NCBI GenBank assembly: GCA_021790935.1
Contig: JAJYFL010000007.1
Location: 33,136 to 97,135, forward strand
Origin: a bacterium
Lineage (GTDB): Bacteria; Vulcanimicrobiota; Vulcanimicrobiia; Vulcanimicrobiales; Vulcanimicrobiaceae
Reading direction: 5' to 3'
Length of the DNA stretch: 64,000 bases
Shown here piece by piece: positions 44,981 through 54,165 of this stretch (the first letter of the stretch is position 1; the number at the start of each line of letters is the position of its first letter). Both the position numbers and the translations under genes were made by a program. The notes beneath the pieces were generated by a model that was not told the DNA's origin, ran no database searches, and saw only the letters and a list, made by a program, of their open reading frames with translations.

Positions 44981-46231
44981 GTGACGATCGCAGCGCAGAC
45001 CGTGACGTGGGCCATTAGCGCCGCGGCACTTGCCGGCGTACTCTTTCGCCCGTGGCGCGTTCCGGAGTGGATCTGGGCGGTTGTCGGCGCTGTGGCGCTG
45101 GTGGCGTTACGGCTGGTACCGTTGCAGGCAGCTGCGAGCGCGGTTGCGCGCGGAATCCCGGTCTACGCGTTTCTCGTGGGTATGATGGCGCTCTCCGAAC
45201 TCGCGCGGGCGGAGGGCATCTTCGCGTGGCTGGCCGCGCATACGCTGATGGCCTCGCGCGGATCCCAGAGACGCCTCTTCGTCTTGGTTTATGGCGTCGG
45301 CGCGCTCGTGACGACGCTCCTCTCGAACGATGCTACCGCGATCGTCTTGACGCCGGCCGTCTTCACGGTCCTCGCGCGGACCGAGATCGATCCGATGCCG
45401 TTCCTCTACGCGTGCGCGTTCGTGGCAAACGCCGCCAGTTTCGTCATGCCGATCAGCAATCCGGCCAACCTTGTGGTCTTTGGGGCGCATCTTCCGCCAC
45501 TCGGGCCGTGGCTGCGTGCCTTCGGGCCTGCGGCCATGGCGAGCCTCGTGGCAACCTTCCTGGCCCTCTTCCTGATCGCGCGGATCGGGCTGCGCCGGCG
45601 ATTCTCCGTCGACACGGTAACGGCCACCCCGCTGAGTCGAGGCGGGCGTCTCGCCCTTGCCGCGGTAGCGGTCTCGGGCGGCTGCTTGGTGGCCGTAGCG
45701 GCGCTAGGCGGTCCAGTCGGCTTAGCGAGTCTCGGGCTCGGGGTCCTCTCCGTAGTCGTCGTCGGGACGGTCGACCGCGCCGCTCCGGGGGCCGTTGGGC
45801 GCACCATCGCGTGGCCGATCGTACCCCTAGTGGCCGGGCTGTTCGCGATCGTCGCCGCGCTCGACCGCACCGGTGCGCTGGAACTTGCGCGCGCGTTTCT
45901 ACGCTACTGCTCTCATCTCGGCCCTGCGCCGGGCTCTCTCCTCGCCGGGGCGGCCGTGGCGCTGGCTTGCAATCTCTTCAACAACTTGCCCGTTGCGTTG
46001 CTCGCGGGGTACTCCCTGCACGGTGCCGCAGTTTCGGCGGGCCTTTCGCGGGCGACGCTGGTTGCCGTAGATCTCGGACCGAATCTCTCCATCACCGGTT
46101 CCCTCGCCACGCTGCTTTGGCTTATCGCACTGCGCCGCGACGGTCTCGACGTGACTCCATGGCAGTTCCTGCGAACCGGGCTCCTGGTTCTTCTGCCGGC
46201 CTTGATCCTGGCGCTGCTCTTCGTGCAATGA
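44981..46231 (+). CDS. ArsB/NhaD-like membrane transporter
   Basis: A protein of about 416 residues with ten to twelve hydrophobic segments. It belongs to the ion transporter superfamily of ArsB, shown by LLSNDATAIVLTPAVFTVLA near the first half, VMPISNPANLVVFG, and the matching LACNLFNNLPVALLAGY in the second half. Such proteins export arsenite or antiport other anions. No arsR or arsC gene is nearby, so the substrate is open. The GTG at 44981 is used because the first membrane segment follows directly; the frame is open back to 44753 across the DnaA-box cluster. Confidence 0.8.
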   Translation: MTIAAQTVTWAISAAALAGVLFRPWRVPEWIWAVVGAVALVALRLVPLQAAASAVARGIPVYAFLVGMMALSELARAEGIFAWLAAHTLMASRGSQRRLFVLVYGVGALVTTLLSNDATAIVLTPAVFTVLARTEIDPMPFLYACAFVANAASFVMPISNPANLVVFGAHLPPLGPWLRAFGPAAMASLVATFLALFLIARIGLRRRFSVDTVTATPLSRGGRLALAAVAVSGGCLVAVAALGGPVGLASLGLGVLSVVVVGTVDRAAPGAVGRTIAWPIVPLVAGLFAIVAALDRTGALELARAFLRYCSHLGPAPGSLLAGAAVALACNLFNNLPVALLAGYSLHGAAVSAGLSRATLVAVDLGPNLSITGSLATLLWLIALRRDGLDVTPWQFLRTGLLVLLPALILALLFVQ

Positions 46232-46246
46232 CGGTGCCGTAAACTC

Positions 46247-46804
46247 CTAGCGTATAGGCGTTTCCTGCGAGTACCACGCATACCAGCGGCCGTGCGCGTA
46301 GTAGAATGCATCGGCGAATCGCGCGCCGCCGCGCACGCCCGTGACGATGGCGGTATTGCCGTGCATCGCGACCGCAACTTCGAACGCGTCCGGCGAGGCG
46401 GCGGCCGGGCTCCGGTTCGCCGGTGCGGCCGCAAGAACGCTCCGGCGATCGTGAAGCATCCCGTGCGGCCCGACGGCCGCGTACTCCGGTGCGAGCAGCA
46501 TCTGCAGGTAGCCGGCGTCGCCGGTGCGCTCGGCACGTTGCCAATGGGCTTCGATCGCTTGAATCGCCGAGGCGTTGCGCCGAACTTCAAGTTCGCTCCG
46601 GGCTACGCCGGCACATGGACCGGGCGCCGGTGTCGTGGGAAGCGCGGGAAGCTGAGCCGGCCCGCCGGGCATCAGGCGCAGCGGACGAGCGATGGATGCG
46701 ACCGAGCCGGCGCAGTTCGCCGTGCGCCCGGCGCTGCAGGCGCTCGTCGCCAGCGCAAGACCGGCCAGCAGGAGGACGGGGCGTGCGGTGCGGCCGTCTG
46801 CCAT
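46247..46804 (-). CDS. Lipoprotein with a SnoaL/DUF4440-like domain
   Basis: A 185-residue protein with a lipoprotein signal (LLLAGLALATSAC). Its C-terminal NTF2-like domain shows AIEAHWQRAERTGDAGYLQMLLAPEYAAVGPHG and YYAHGRWYAWYSQ, as in DUF4440/SnoaL proteins. The domain fold is common in small ligand-binding or isomerase proteins; here it is tethered to a membrane. GAGGAAG precedes the ATG at 46804. It is the last gene of a minus-strand set starting with mdh. The function is unknown. Confidence 0.65.
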   Translation of the reverse strand: MADGRTARPVLLLAGLALATSACSAGRTANCAGSVASIARPLRLMPGGPAQLPALPTTPAPGPCAGVARSELEVRRNASAIQAIEAHWQRAERTGDAGYLQMLLAPEYAAVGPHGMLHDRRSVLAAAPANRSPAAASPDAFEVAVAMHGNTAIVTGVRGGARFADAFYYAHGRWYAWYSQETPIR

Positions 46805-46829
46805 CTTCTTCCTCAGACCAGGGTTCGGG

Positions 46830-47285
46830 CTAGCCGACGTAGCTGACGTTGACGGGCACGCCCGCATCCTCGGCGCGCTTGAGCACGTTCAGCACCTTAT
46901 CCAGTTCTTCTTCTATGGCGACGATCTCGCGGGCGCTCACCCCGACGGGAACGGCGTGTTCCCACAGGACACGGCGTGCCGTTTCGAATGCGATACGAAG
47001 GCGCTGCGGTGTCGATTCGAGCACGGGCCAGTCATCGATGCCCATGGCCGGGACGATCCTCCAGCCGATGCCCGAAATTTCGTCGTCGTCAAAGAATGCG
47101 TGTGGAATGGCGGCGAGCATATCGAGCGCCTCTCGGTCGCCGACTCGCAGAGGCAAGCCGATCTCCGCAAGGCGCACGATATATCGAAAGAAAGACGCAT
47201 TGCCGACCGTGTAGCCGCCGGCCGGAGATGCGACGTTGACATGCACCATCGGCGAAAATGCCTCGCCGCCAGGCGCCGGATTCAT
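46830..47285 (-). CDS. Conserved-looking protein of unknown function downstream of mdh
   Basis: A 151-residue soluble protein with mixed alpha/beta composition and a helical C-terminus (REIVAIEEELDKVLNVLKRA). No motif is recognised. It lies 31 bases after mdh and 25 bases before the lipoprotein gene, all on the minus strand, so co-transcription is likely. The start is uncertain; an ATG 12 codons further in (47249) also has a purine-rich upstream sequence. Confidence 0.5.
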   Translation of the reverse strand: MNPAPGGEAFSPMVHVNVASPAGGYTVGNASFFRYIVRLAEIGLPLRVGDREALDMLAAIPHAFFDDDEISGIGWRIVPAMGIDDWPVLESTPQRLRIAFETARRVLWEHAVPVGVSAREIVAIEEELDKVLNVLKRAEDAGVPVNVSYVG

Positions 47286-47316
47286 GAGATTTGGCTACTC
47301 CGTTCTAACAAGCGGG

Positions 47317-48353
<1,037 letters not shown>

Positions 48354-49523
48354 ATGGCTATGAATGAAACACTCAAGCCTCCCCCACCCTTGAGCCAAAC
48401 CGGCCTTCGCGGCGCGGTCGTCGGCGACACACGGCTCTCCTCGATCAACGGCGAGAAGGGCGAGTTGATCTACCGGGGTCTCGACATCCACGATCTCGCG
48501 AGCTCCTCGACCTTCGAAGAGGTCGCATACCTGTTATGGTTTGGTACTCTCCCTACCAAGACCCATTTGGACGAATTCCGCGGGAATCTCAACCGCCATC
48601 GCGCACTGCCCCCCGAGCTCCTCGTCCTTCTTCGCGATCTGCCGAAGAACGGAACGCCGATGGATGCGTTGCGCACTGCCGTGTCGGCGCTCGGATTGTT
48701 CGATGCAAAAGTCAACGACATGTCGCGCGAGGCTCAATTGGAGAAGGCCCTCAAACTCACCGCGCTCGTGCCCAGCATTCTCGCGGCATACCACCGCATC
48801 TCGCAGGGGCTCGAGCCGGTAGCACCCGATCCGGCGCTCGACACCGCAGCAAACTTCCTCTACATGTTCACCGGCAAGGTGCCCGACGCGCAAGCCGCTC
48901 GCGTCCTCGACGTTTCGCTGATCCTGCACGCCGATCACGGTATGAACGCCTCGACATTTGCTGCGATCGTCACGGCCGCGACGCTCTCGGATATGTACGC
49001 TGCGGTTACATCGGCCATCGGCGCGCTCAAGGGCCCGCTCCACGGCGGCGCCAACGAAGGCGTCATCCACAATCTTCTCGAGATCGGCGACATCGGTAAC
49101 GTCGACGCATGGGTCGAGAAAAAATTCGCCGCTCACGAAAAGATCATGGGTTTCGGCCATGCCGTATACAAGGCGTACGACCCGCGGGCGACCGAACTCA
49201 AGCGCATCGCAAAGGCCGTCGGCGCCTCTGCCGGCACCACGAAATGGGTCGAGATGACCGAGCGCATGGAGCGCGCCGTTTGGGACTCCAAGCAGCTCTA
49301 TCCAAACGTCGACCTCTACTCCGCTTCGGTATACTACACGCTGGGAATCCCGACGTCGTATTTTACGCCGGTCTTTGCCATCAGCCGCGTTGCCGGTTGG
49401 TGCGCGCACTGCATCGAGCAGTACGCGGACAACAAGTTGCTCCGCCCGCGCGCAAACTACGTCGGCGCACGGGGCGTGGAGTATCCCCCGATCGCGCAGC
49501 GCCGCGAAGACGTTTCCCTCTAG
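48354..49523 (+). CDS. gltA: Citrate synthase
   Basis: A 389-residue citrate synthase of the shorter (non-NADH-regulated) type. It condenses acetyl-CoA with oxaloacetate. Catalytic His residues appear in ILHADHGMNAST and GFGHAVYKAYDPRA, and the Asp in the C-terminal region NVDLYSASVYYTLGIP. The frame is open upstream; the ATG at 48354 is chosen, with ATG 48360 two codons later as alternative. It may also be a 2-methylcitrate synthase, but the mdh neighbour favours citrate synthase. Confidence 0.93.
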   Translation: MAMNETLKPPPPLSQTGLRGAVVGDTRLSSINGEKGELIYRGLDIHDLASSSTFEEVAYLLWFGTLPTKTHLDEFRGNLNRHRALPPELLVLLRDLPKNGTPMDALRTAVSALGLFDAKVNDMSREAQLEKALKLTALVPSILAAYHRISQGLEPVAPDPALDTAANFLYMFTGKVPDAQAARVLDVSLILHADHGMNASTFAAIVTAATLSDMYAAVTSAIGALKGPLHGGANEGVIHNLLEIGDIGNVDAWVEKKFAAHEKIMGFGHAVYKAYDPRATELKRIAKAVGASAGTTKWVEMTERMERAVWDSKQLYPNVDLYSASVYYTLGIPTSYFTPVFAISRVAGWCAHCIEQYADNKLLRPRANYVGARGVEYPPIAQRREDVSL

Positions 49524-49536
49524 GAGGCCACGCGCG

Positions 49537-49571
49537 GCGGCGGGCGTCTCGGATCGCCGCTCTCCCGCCGC
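49537..49571 (+). terminator. Hairpin after gltA
   Basis: GCGGCGGG (49537-49544) pairs with CCCGCCGC (49564-49571) around a 19-base loop, shortly after the gltA stop. There is no U-run, so it is at best a weak or factor-assisted terminator. The remaining bases to the next gene at 49645 hold no further feature I can name. Confidence 0.4.
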
Positions 49572-49644
49572 GCCCGCTCCCGGTCGTTAGTAAATCGTTC
49601 AGCGCCGCAGATATGCGCGGCGGTCGAGTCGAAGTGAAGCGGCG

Positions 49645-50967
49645 ATGACTCAGACGGCCACTCACGGTTTCAGCGGGACGGACGTACCGCCGGCTTCGAT
49701 CTACGACCAATGCGTTCGATGCGGGTTATGCCTGCCGACCTGTCCGACGTATCTCGAAACCATGACCGAGACCTCCAGCCCGCGCGGCCGGATCAGCCTG
49801 ATCAAAGCCGTCGCCGAGGGCCGGCTCGATCTTCTTAGCGCAGGCTTCGTGGATCAAATGTCCGAGTGCCTGGATTGTCGCGCCTGCGAGGCCGTCTGCC
49901 CTTCGGGGGTGCATTACGGCCGGCTCGTGGAGACGGCCCGCGCGCAGATTCACGACGCAACCCGCCGCACGGCCCCGGTGCGCGAGCGGCTCGTCCGCCG
50001 GCTGGCACTCGATCTGCTCTTCTCGCATCCGCGCGCCATGCGCGCCGCAGCCGTTCTGTTGCGCTTTTACCAGCGCAGCGGTCTGCAGGCGCTGGCGCGT
50101 CGCAGCGGGCTTCTTCGCGCTCTCCATCTGGACCGTACCGAAGCGCTCGCACCGACGATCTCCGAGCGATTTTTTGTCGCGCGCGGCCAGCGCTACGAAG
50201 TGCGCGGCGCAAGGCACACGGTTATGCTCCATGCCGGATGCATCATGCACGTCGCCTTCGCGCAGGTGAACGAAGCAACCACGCGCGTCCTCGCGCGCGC
50301 GGGCTGTACGGTCGTGGTGCCCGCCGCCCAGGGCTGCTGCGGCGCCATCGCCATCCATGCCGGCGCGATCGACCAGGGCCGCGAGATGGCCAAGCGCAAC
50401 ATCGCGGCCTTCGAAACGTCCGGAGCGCAGTATTACATCGTCAATGCAGCGGGCTGCGGCTCCACGCTGAAAGAGTACGGCGAACTGCTCGAGGGAGATC
50501 CGGATTGGGCGCAACGTGCCGCGTCGTTCGCTTCGCACGTCCGCGACGTGACGGAGTTTCTCGACGCGGTCGGCATAGGCTCGGAGCTCGGCCCTCTCGA
50601 CGAGATCGTGGCCTATCAAGACCCGTGCCACCTGGCGCACGCGCAGCGGCTTACCGATCCGCCTCGCCGCCTGCTCCAGAGGATTCCCGGTCTAACGCTG
50701 CGCGAGATGAACGAAAGTTCGGTCTGCTGCGGCAGCGCCGGAATCTATAACGTAACGGAGCCCGAGATGGCCGAACGCCTTCAGCGCCGCAAAGTTAGAA
50801 ACGTACTTGCGACCGGCGCGAACACCGTCGCTACCGCGAACCCCGGCTGTGCCCTGCAACTTCAGGCGGGACTGCGCGCGGCCGGGAGTAAGATGCGGGT
50901 TCGGCACGTCGTCGAACTGCTCGACGAATCCTATTCGCGTTACAGCGAAGCGACGATGCGGCCCTGA
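49645..50967 (+). CDS. glcF: GlcF-like (Fe-S) oxidoreductase subunit
   Basis: A 440-residue protein with two 4Fe-4S motifs (CVRCGLCLPTCP near residues 23-34 and CLDCRACEAVCPSG near 73-86). Two CCG-type cysteine-rich domains follow (GCIMH...QGCCGAIAIH and DPCHLAHAQR...SVCCGSAGIYN). This is the iron-sulphur subunit of glycolate oxidase. The FAD subunits GlcD and GlcE are not next to it. It could serve glycolate or lactate oxidation, or be a related complex. Its last 28 bases overlap the STAS gene on the other strand. Confidence 0.87.
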   Translation: MTQTATHGFSGTDVPPASIYDQCVRCGLCLPTCPTYLETMTETSSPRGRISLIKAVAEGRLDLLSAGFVDQMSECLDCRACEAVCPSGVHYGRLVETARAQIHDATRRTAPVRERLVRRLALDLLFSHPRAMRAAAVLLRFYQRSGLQALARRSGLLRALHLDRTEALAPTISERFFVARGQRYEVRGARHTVMLHAGCIMHVAFAQVNEATTRVLARAGCTVVVPAAQGCCGAIAIHAGAIDQGREMAKRNIAAFETSGAQYYIVNAAGCGSTLKEYGELLEGDPDWAQRAASFASHVRDVTEFLDAVGIGSELGPLDEIVAYQDPCHLAHAQRLTDPPRRLLQRIPGLTLREMNESSVCCGSAGIYNVTEPEMAERLQRRKVRNVLATGANTVATANPGCALQLQAGLRAAGSKMRVRHVVELLDESYSRYSEATMRP

Positions 50968-51314
50968 TCTGCCAAGGCGGCCGCGAGCGTCGGATAGACC
51001 GCGAAGACGCGCATCAAACCCGTAACGTTCAGCAGGCGGGCTATGGGCCCGTCTGCGACGACGAGGCGAATCCGGCCGCCATTCTCCTGGGCCCGGCGGT
51101 GAGCGCCGATCAGCGCCCCCAGCCCTGTCGAGTCGAGGAACGTCAACTGCGCGAGATCGACGACGATATCGTGCGAACCCTCGTCGGCAGCTTCCAGCAG
51201 TGCGGCGCGTACCGACGGCGAGGTAGCAATGTCGAAGCTGCCGCGCAGCCTAAAGACGACGGCTTCCCCATCGCGCTCTCGTTTGACGTCGATTGTCAGT
51301 TCCTCGTAAGACAT
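50940..51314 (-). CDS. STAS-domain anti-anti-sigma factor-like protein
   Basis: A 124-residue single STAS domain. The phosphorylation-site region DIVVDLAQLTFLDSTGLGALIGAHRRA, with Ser in LDST near residue 62, matches SpoIIAA/RsbV antagonists. Such proteins bind an anti-sigma kinase when unphosphorylated. No anti-sigma kinase, phosphatase or sigma factor lies nearby, so the partner must be elsewhere. It is convergent with glcF. Confidence 0.88.
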   Translation of the reverse strand: MSYEELTIDVKRERDGEAVVFRLRGSFDIATSPSVRAALLEAADEGSHDIVVDLAQLTFLDSTGLGALIGAHRRAQENGGRIRLVVADGPIARLLNVTGLMRVFAVYPTLAAALADQGRIVASL

Positions 51315-51392
51315 GTATACCTAACAGCCTCTATTCGTCATGCTCGCTACCGAGGGCGCGTTCGCGGGCGAGCGCGTCCGCGCCTGTACGCA

Positions 51393-51412
51393 GCGGGGGC
51401 CTAGGCCCCCGC
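51393..51412. terminator. Perfect 20-bp GC palindrome between gdhA and the STAS gene
   Basis: GCGGGGGCCTAGGCCCCCGC is self-complementary over all 20 bases. It lies in the 155-base gap after the gdhA stop and before the STAS start, both on the minus strand. It could be the gdhA terminator hairpin or a protein-binding site. Its centre contains CTAG, but its sequence does not match the CTAGSAG ends of the inverted-repeat elements. Nothing else is seen in this gap. Confidence 0.5.
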
Positions 51413-51469
51413 CACGCTTTCTTAACCACCGAGAAGCCGCGCTCGCGGGTTCCCGGGGCCAGCCGGTAT

Positions 51470-52747
51470 CTACGGATACAGCCCGCGAACGCTGGTCGCC
51501 TCGGCTACCCGACCGACGGCCACCGCATACGCACCGTGCCTCAAATCGACCTTGTAACGCTCGGCTTCCGCGCGTGTCTCGTGGAAGGCGCGCACCATCT
51601 TCTTCTTGAGGCGCTCGTTGATCTCGCTCTCCTCCCAGAAGTTCTCCTGCAGATCTTGAACCCACTCGAAATACGAAACGGTCACGCCGCCGGCGTTGGC
51701 CAGAATGTCCGGCAGCACCATGATGCCGCGATCGAAAAGAATGCGGTCGGCTTCCGGCAGGGTCGGACCGTTAGCCGCCTCCGCCACGATCTTGGCCTTA
51801 ATGCGTGCGGCATTCTCGGCGGTGATTACCTTTTCGAGAGCGGCGGGAACCAGCACGTCGCAGTCACATTCCAAGAGTTCTTTGTTACTGATGCGCTCGC
51901 CGCCGGAGAAACCGGTCACGGAGCCTGTCTCCGTCTTGTGAGAGATCAATCCGCGCACGTCCAGGCCGTTTGGGTTCGCGACGCCGCCTTGCGAATCGGA
52001 GGCAGCGACGATCCGGTACCCCGCCGCCGACATGAGCGCGGCGGCGTGGAGGCCTGCGTTCCCGAAGCCTTGAACGGCGACGCGCGCGCCCTCTATGGGG
52101 AGATCGAGCACCCGCATCGCTTCGTCGACGACGAACATGCATCCGCGTGCCGTCGCCTTGTCGCGTCCGAGCGAGCCGCCGATCGATATCGGCTTCCCCG
52201 TCACGACGCCCGGGATCGAGTACCCATGCTGCATCGAAAACGTGTCCATGATCCAGGCCATGATCTGCGGCGTGGTATAGACGTCCGGAGCGGGGATATC
52301 TTTCTCCGGCCCGATGATGATCGAGATCTCACTCGTGAAGCGCCGCGTGAGATGCTCGAGTTCCTGCATCGACATGGCCTTCGGATTGCAGATTATGCCG
52401 CCTTTTGCGCCGCCGAACGGAATGTTCGCAAGCGCGCACTTCCACGTCATCCACATCGCGAGCGCTTTGATTTCATCCAGCGAGACATCGGGATGGAACC
52501 GGATTCCACCCTTTGCCGGGCCGCGAGACATGTTGTGCTGAACGCGCCATCCGCGGAACATCTGGAAGGCCCCAGTGTCCATGCGGACCGGAATCGAGAC
52601 CTCCAGGACGCGTTTGGGTTCCCGTAAATACGCGTGAACGTCAGCGTTCAAGCCGATGAGCCGTGCGACGTCGTCGAGCTGGCTCTGCGCCATCTGCCAG
52701 ACGTTGTTGGAAGACTGGACGGCCGAACGATCGAGAGTAGTCGTCAT
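51470..52747 (-). CDS. gdhA: Glutamate dehydrogenase
   Basis: A 425-residue Glu/Leu/Phe/Val-dehydrogenase family member that interconverts glutamate and 2-oxoglutarate with ammonia. Motifs: FRGWRVQHNMSRGPAKGGIR (substrate Lys region), ALANIPFGGAKGGI with the catalytic Lys and VAVQGFGNAGLHAA as the NAD(P) loop. The frame is open upstream over the tRNA region, but GGAGGT before ATG 52747 and the normal length fix the start. Coenzyme choice is unclear from sequence. Confidence 0.93.
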   Translation of the reverse strand: MTTTLDRSAVQSSNNVWQMAQSQLDDVARLIGLNADVHAYLREPKRVLEVSIPVRMDTGAFQMFRGWRVQHNMSRGPAKGGIRFHPDVSLDEIKALAMWMTWKCALANIPFGGAKGGIICNPKAMSMQELEHLTRRFTSEISIIIGPEKDIPAPDVYTTPQIMAWIMDTFSMQHGYSIPGVVTGKPISIGGSLGRDKATARGCMFVVDEAMRVLDLPIEGARVAVQGFGNAGLHAAALMSAAGYRIVAASDSQGGVANPNGLDVRGLISHKTETGSVTGFSGGERISNKELLECDCDVLVPAALEKVITAENAARIKAKIVAEAANGPTLPEADRILFDRGIMVLPDILANAGGVTVSYFEWVQDLQENFWEESEINERLKKKMVRAFHETRAEAERYKVDLRHGAYAVAVGRVAEATSVRGLYP

Positions 52748-52837
52748 GGACACCTCCGGTAGGCCGGGCGCACCTTCGCCCGGGCAAGGATGAAGGTTTG
52801 CCACAGGTGGGGCGCCGCCCCGCTCGGAGAACGGCCC

Positions 52838-52880
52838 CAGGAAAAATCGACCTGGAAGGCTTCGGGATCGATTTTTCCTG
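52838..52880 (-). terminator. Inverted repeat directly after the tRNA-Gln 3' end
   Basis: CAGGAAAAATCGA (52838-52850) and TCGATTTTTCCTG (52868-52880) form a perfect 13-bp stem around a 17-base loop. The first arm to be transcribed starts at the base after the encoded CCA of tRNA-Gln. With a run of U in the second arm it is a likely terminator or processing signal for the tRNA transcript. It also lies upstream of gdhA. Confidence 0.6.
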
Positions 52881-52955
52881 TGGCTGGGGTGGCTGGATTC
52901 GAACCAACGCATGGCGGAGTCAAAGTCCGCTGCCTTACCGCTTGGCTACACCCCA
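52881..52955 (-). tRNA. tRNA-Gln (anticodon TTG), CCA encoded
   Basis: Read on the minus strand, the acceptor stem TGGGGTG pairs with CACCCCA. A D-arm with AGCCAAGCGGTAAGGC follows, then the anticodon stem GCGGA/TCCGC with loop CTTTGAC, giving anticodon TTG. The T-arm contains GGTTCGAATCC. The discriminator is G and CCA is encoded. The body is 72 bases. The anticodon, acceptor and loops agree with glutamine. Confidence 0.95.
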
Positions 52956-52976
52956 TTGCGCGACGGCGAACCTCGA

Positions 52977-53408
52977 TTAGCGTTTTGCGGAAAGTCTCCT
53001 TGTTAGGGCTCCCAGGAAACGAATCTCGAAAGCCTCTCCGCGTGCCGCCTTCTTCCCATAAGCGATCGCCGCCGCCAGCCAAGCGAAAAACAGCGCGGCG
53101 TCGAGCAGGATTGCGACGGCATAGATCGCGAGCGTCGCCGGAACGTTGCCGAGCAGCAGCGCCAGCACGAGCGGCCAGCTGAGCGCGAGCACGGCCGCCG
53201 CCACGCCGAAGGCGCCAAAAAGGAACGCCTGGCCGATGTGGTAGCGATACCACCTGGACGCGGTAGCGCGCTCCACGATCTGCTCGTAGAGCGCTACCGG
53301 CCAGAGAAGGTATGCAAGAGAAGCGCGTTGGTGTTCGTGGAGCGCGCGCTCGGGGTCGTCTATTGAGATGCGATCAGCGTCTTCGCGCCGATATAATGTG
53401 CGCGCCAA
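52977..53408 (-). CDS. Small membrane protein of unknown function
   Basis: Up to 143 residues, with a charged N-terminus, an amphipathic stretch, and two or three hydrophobic segments (GQAFLFGAFGVAAAVLALSW, NVPATLAIYAVAILLDAALFFAWLAA; the second is given only to show the hydrophobic run of about 25). The layout is loosely like DUF4870/Tic20-type small membrane proteins; I cannot confirm that. The only upstream start is TTG 53408, which would overlap the NlpC/P60 gene by 49 bases. Conserved-looking sequence starts near ISIDDPERALHEHQRAS. Confidence 0.5.
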   Translation of the reverse strand: MARTLYRREDADRISIDDPERALHEHQRASLAYLLWPVALYEQIVERATASRWYRYHIGQAFLFGAFGVAAAVLALSWPLVLALLLGNVPATLAIYAVAILLDAALFFAWLAAAIAYGKKAARGEAFEIRFLGALTRRLSAKR

Positions 53409-53977
53409 TAGGAGTTGGAGAGACTGCTGATCATCACGCCTTCGCTCGCAGCGCTGACGAATTTATCATCGCCGAGATAGATGCCGACGTGCGACGGCCC
53501 CGGCGCGTACGTCTGGAAGAAGACGAGATCTCCCGGCTTGAGGTTGCCCTTGACCGGGCGGCCCGCGTAGTACTGGGCGTCGGCGGTCCGCGGGATATGC
53601 ATGCCTAGCATGGCAAAGACGTGCTGCACGAAGCCGGAGCAGTCGAAGCCGGATGGGCTGGTGCCGCCGAAGACGTAGGGCGTACCGAGAAACCTCAATG
53701 CATTGCGGGTCAGATCCGCGGCAATGGTCGAGGTCCGCCGGAGAATGCGCGCGGCAAAACTGCGCACCGAGTGTCCCTGCGCGGCGCTATGGTTTCCGCC
53801 GTCGTGAATGAGGGTGGCGGTCCACTCCGCCACGTCGGGGCTCTTCACCAACACGTCTTTGTTTGCCGCTGTGGCCGGCCTCAGCGTGCGGCTGGCGTGG
53901 CCTGGGGCGGCGAGCGCAAAGGCGCTAGAGCCGGCTATTAGAGCCGTCAGTGCCGCAGTTGCTATGATCCCTCGCAA
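53360..53977 (-). CDS. NlpC/P60 cell-wall hydrolase under a c-di-AMP riboswitch
   Basis: A 205-residue secreted protein. It has a signal peptide (ALTALIAGSSAFALAAPGHA), a short linker, and a C-terminal NlpC/P60 domain with catalytic Cys in GFDCSGFVQHVF, YAGRPVKGNLKPGDLVFF, and His in GPSHVGIYLG. These enzymes cut stem peptides in peptidoglycan. The start is a TTG with AGGAG six bases upstream. Its leader is a ydaO-type c-di-AMP riboswitch; cell-wall hydrolases are the classical targets of this class. Confidence 0.9.
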   Translation of the reverse strand: MRGIIATAALTALIAGSSAFALAAPGHASRTLRPATAANKDVLVKSPDVAEWTATLIHDGGNHSAAQGHSVRSFAARILRRTSTIAADLTRNALRFLGTPYVFGGTSPSGFDCSGFVQHVFAMLGMHIPRTADAQYYAGRPVKGNLKPGDLVFFQTYAPGPSHVGIYLGDDKFVSAASEGVMISSLSNSYWRAHYIGAKTLIASQ

Positions 53978-53995
53978 ATACTGCTCCTTTCAAAA

Positions 53996-54150
53996 CACTT
54001 GCGGGGTTAGTTGACGGGTTCGGACGTGAAAGTCGCCCTAGAGCCGACCGGCTCATTCACCCCTACCGGTATATCCCCCGCTCCGGACACACGTCCGGAC
54101 TCAGCGATTATTGGCAGGTAACGCTGCGCCACCGGATGCTCATCCGGGGG
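53996..54150 (-). ncRNA. c-di-AMP riboswitch (ydaO-yuaA type)
   Basis: Read on the minus strand the segment has the conserved ydaO blocks in order: ATCGCTGAGTCCGGAC, GTCCGGAGCGGGGGA, GGGGTGAAT, AGGGCGA, GTCCGAACCCGTCAACTAAC and CCCCGCAAG. A CCGGAT-GCTC-ATCCGG hairpin at 54132-54147 is near the 5' end. It lies between glmM and the NlpC/P60 start. Riboswitches of this class usually turn expression off when c-di-AMP is high. The outer limits are approximate. Confidence 0.92.
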
Positions 54151-54165
54151 TGCAATAAGGGGTTC

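Noticed and set aside
52881..52955. Integrated element at tRNA-Gln
   Set aside because: No second copy of the tRNA 3' end, no integrase next to it and no phage genes nearby; the Xer-type recombinase at 43 kb has the size and motifs of a housekeeping XerC/D.
54132..54147. Stand-alone terminator after glmM (CCGGAT-GCTC-ATCCGG)
   Set aside because: It has no U-run on the minus strand and sits at the 5' end of the riboswitch, so it is better taken as part of that leader structure.
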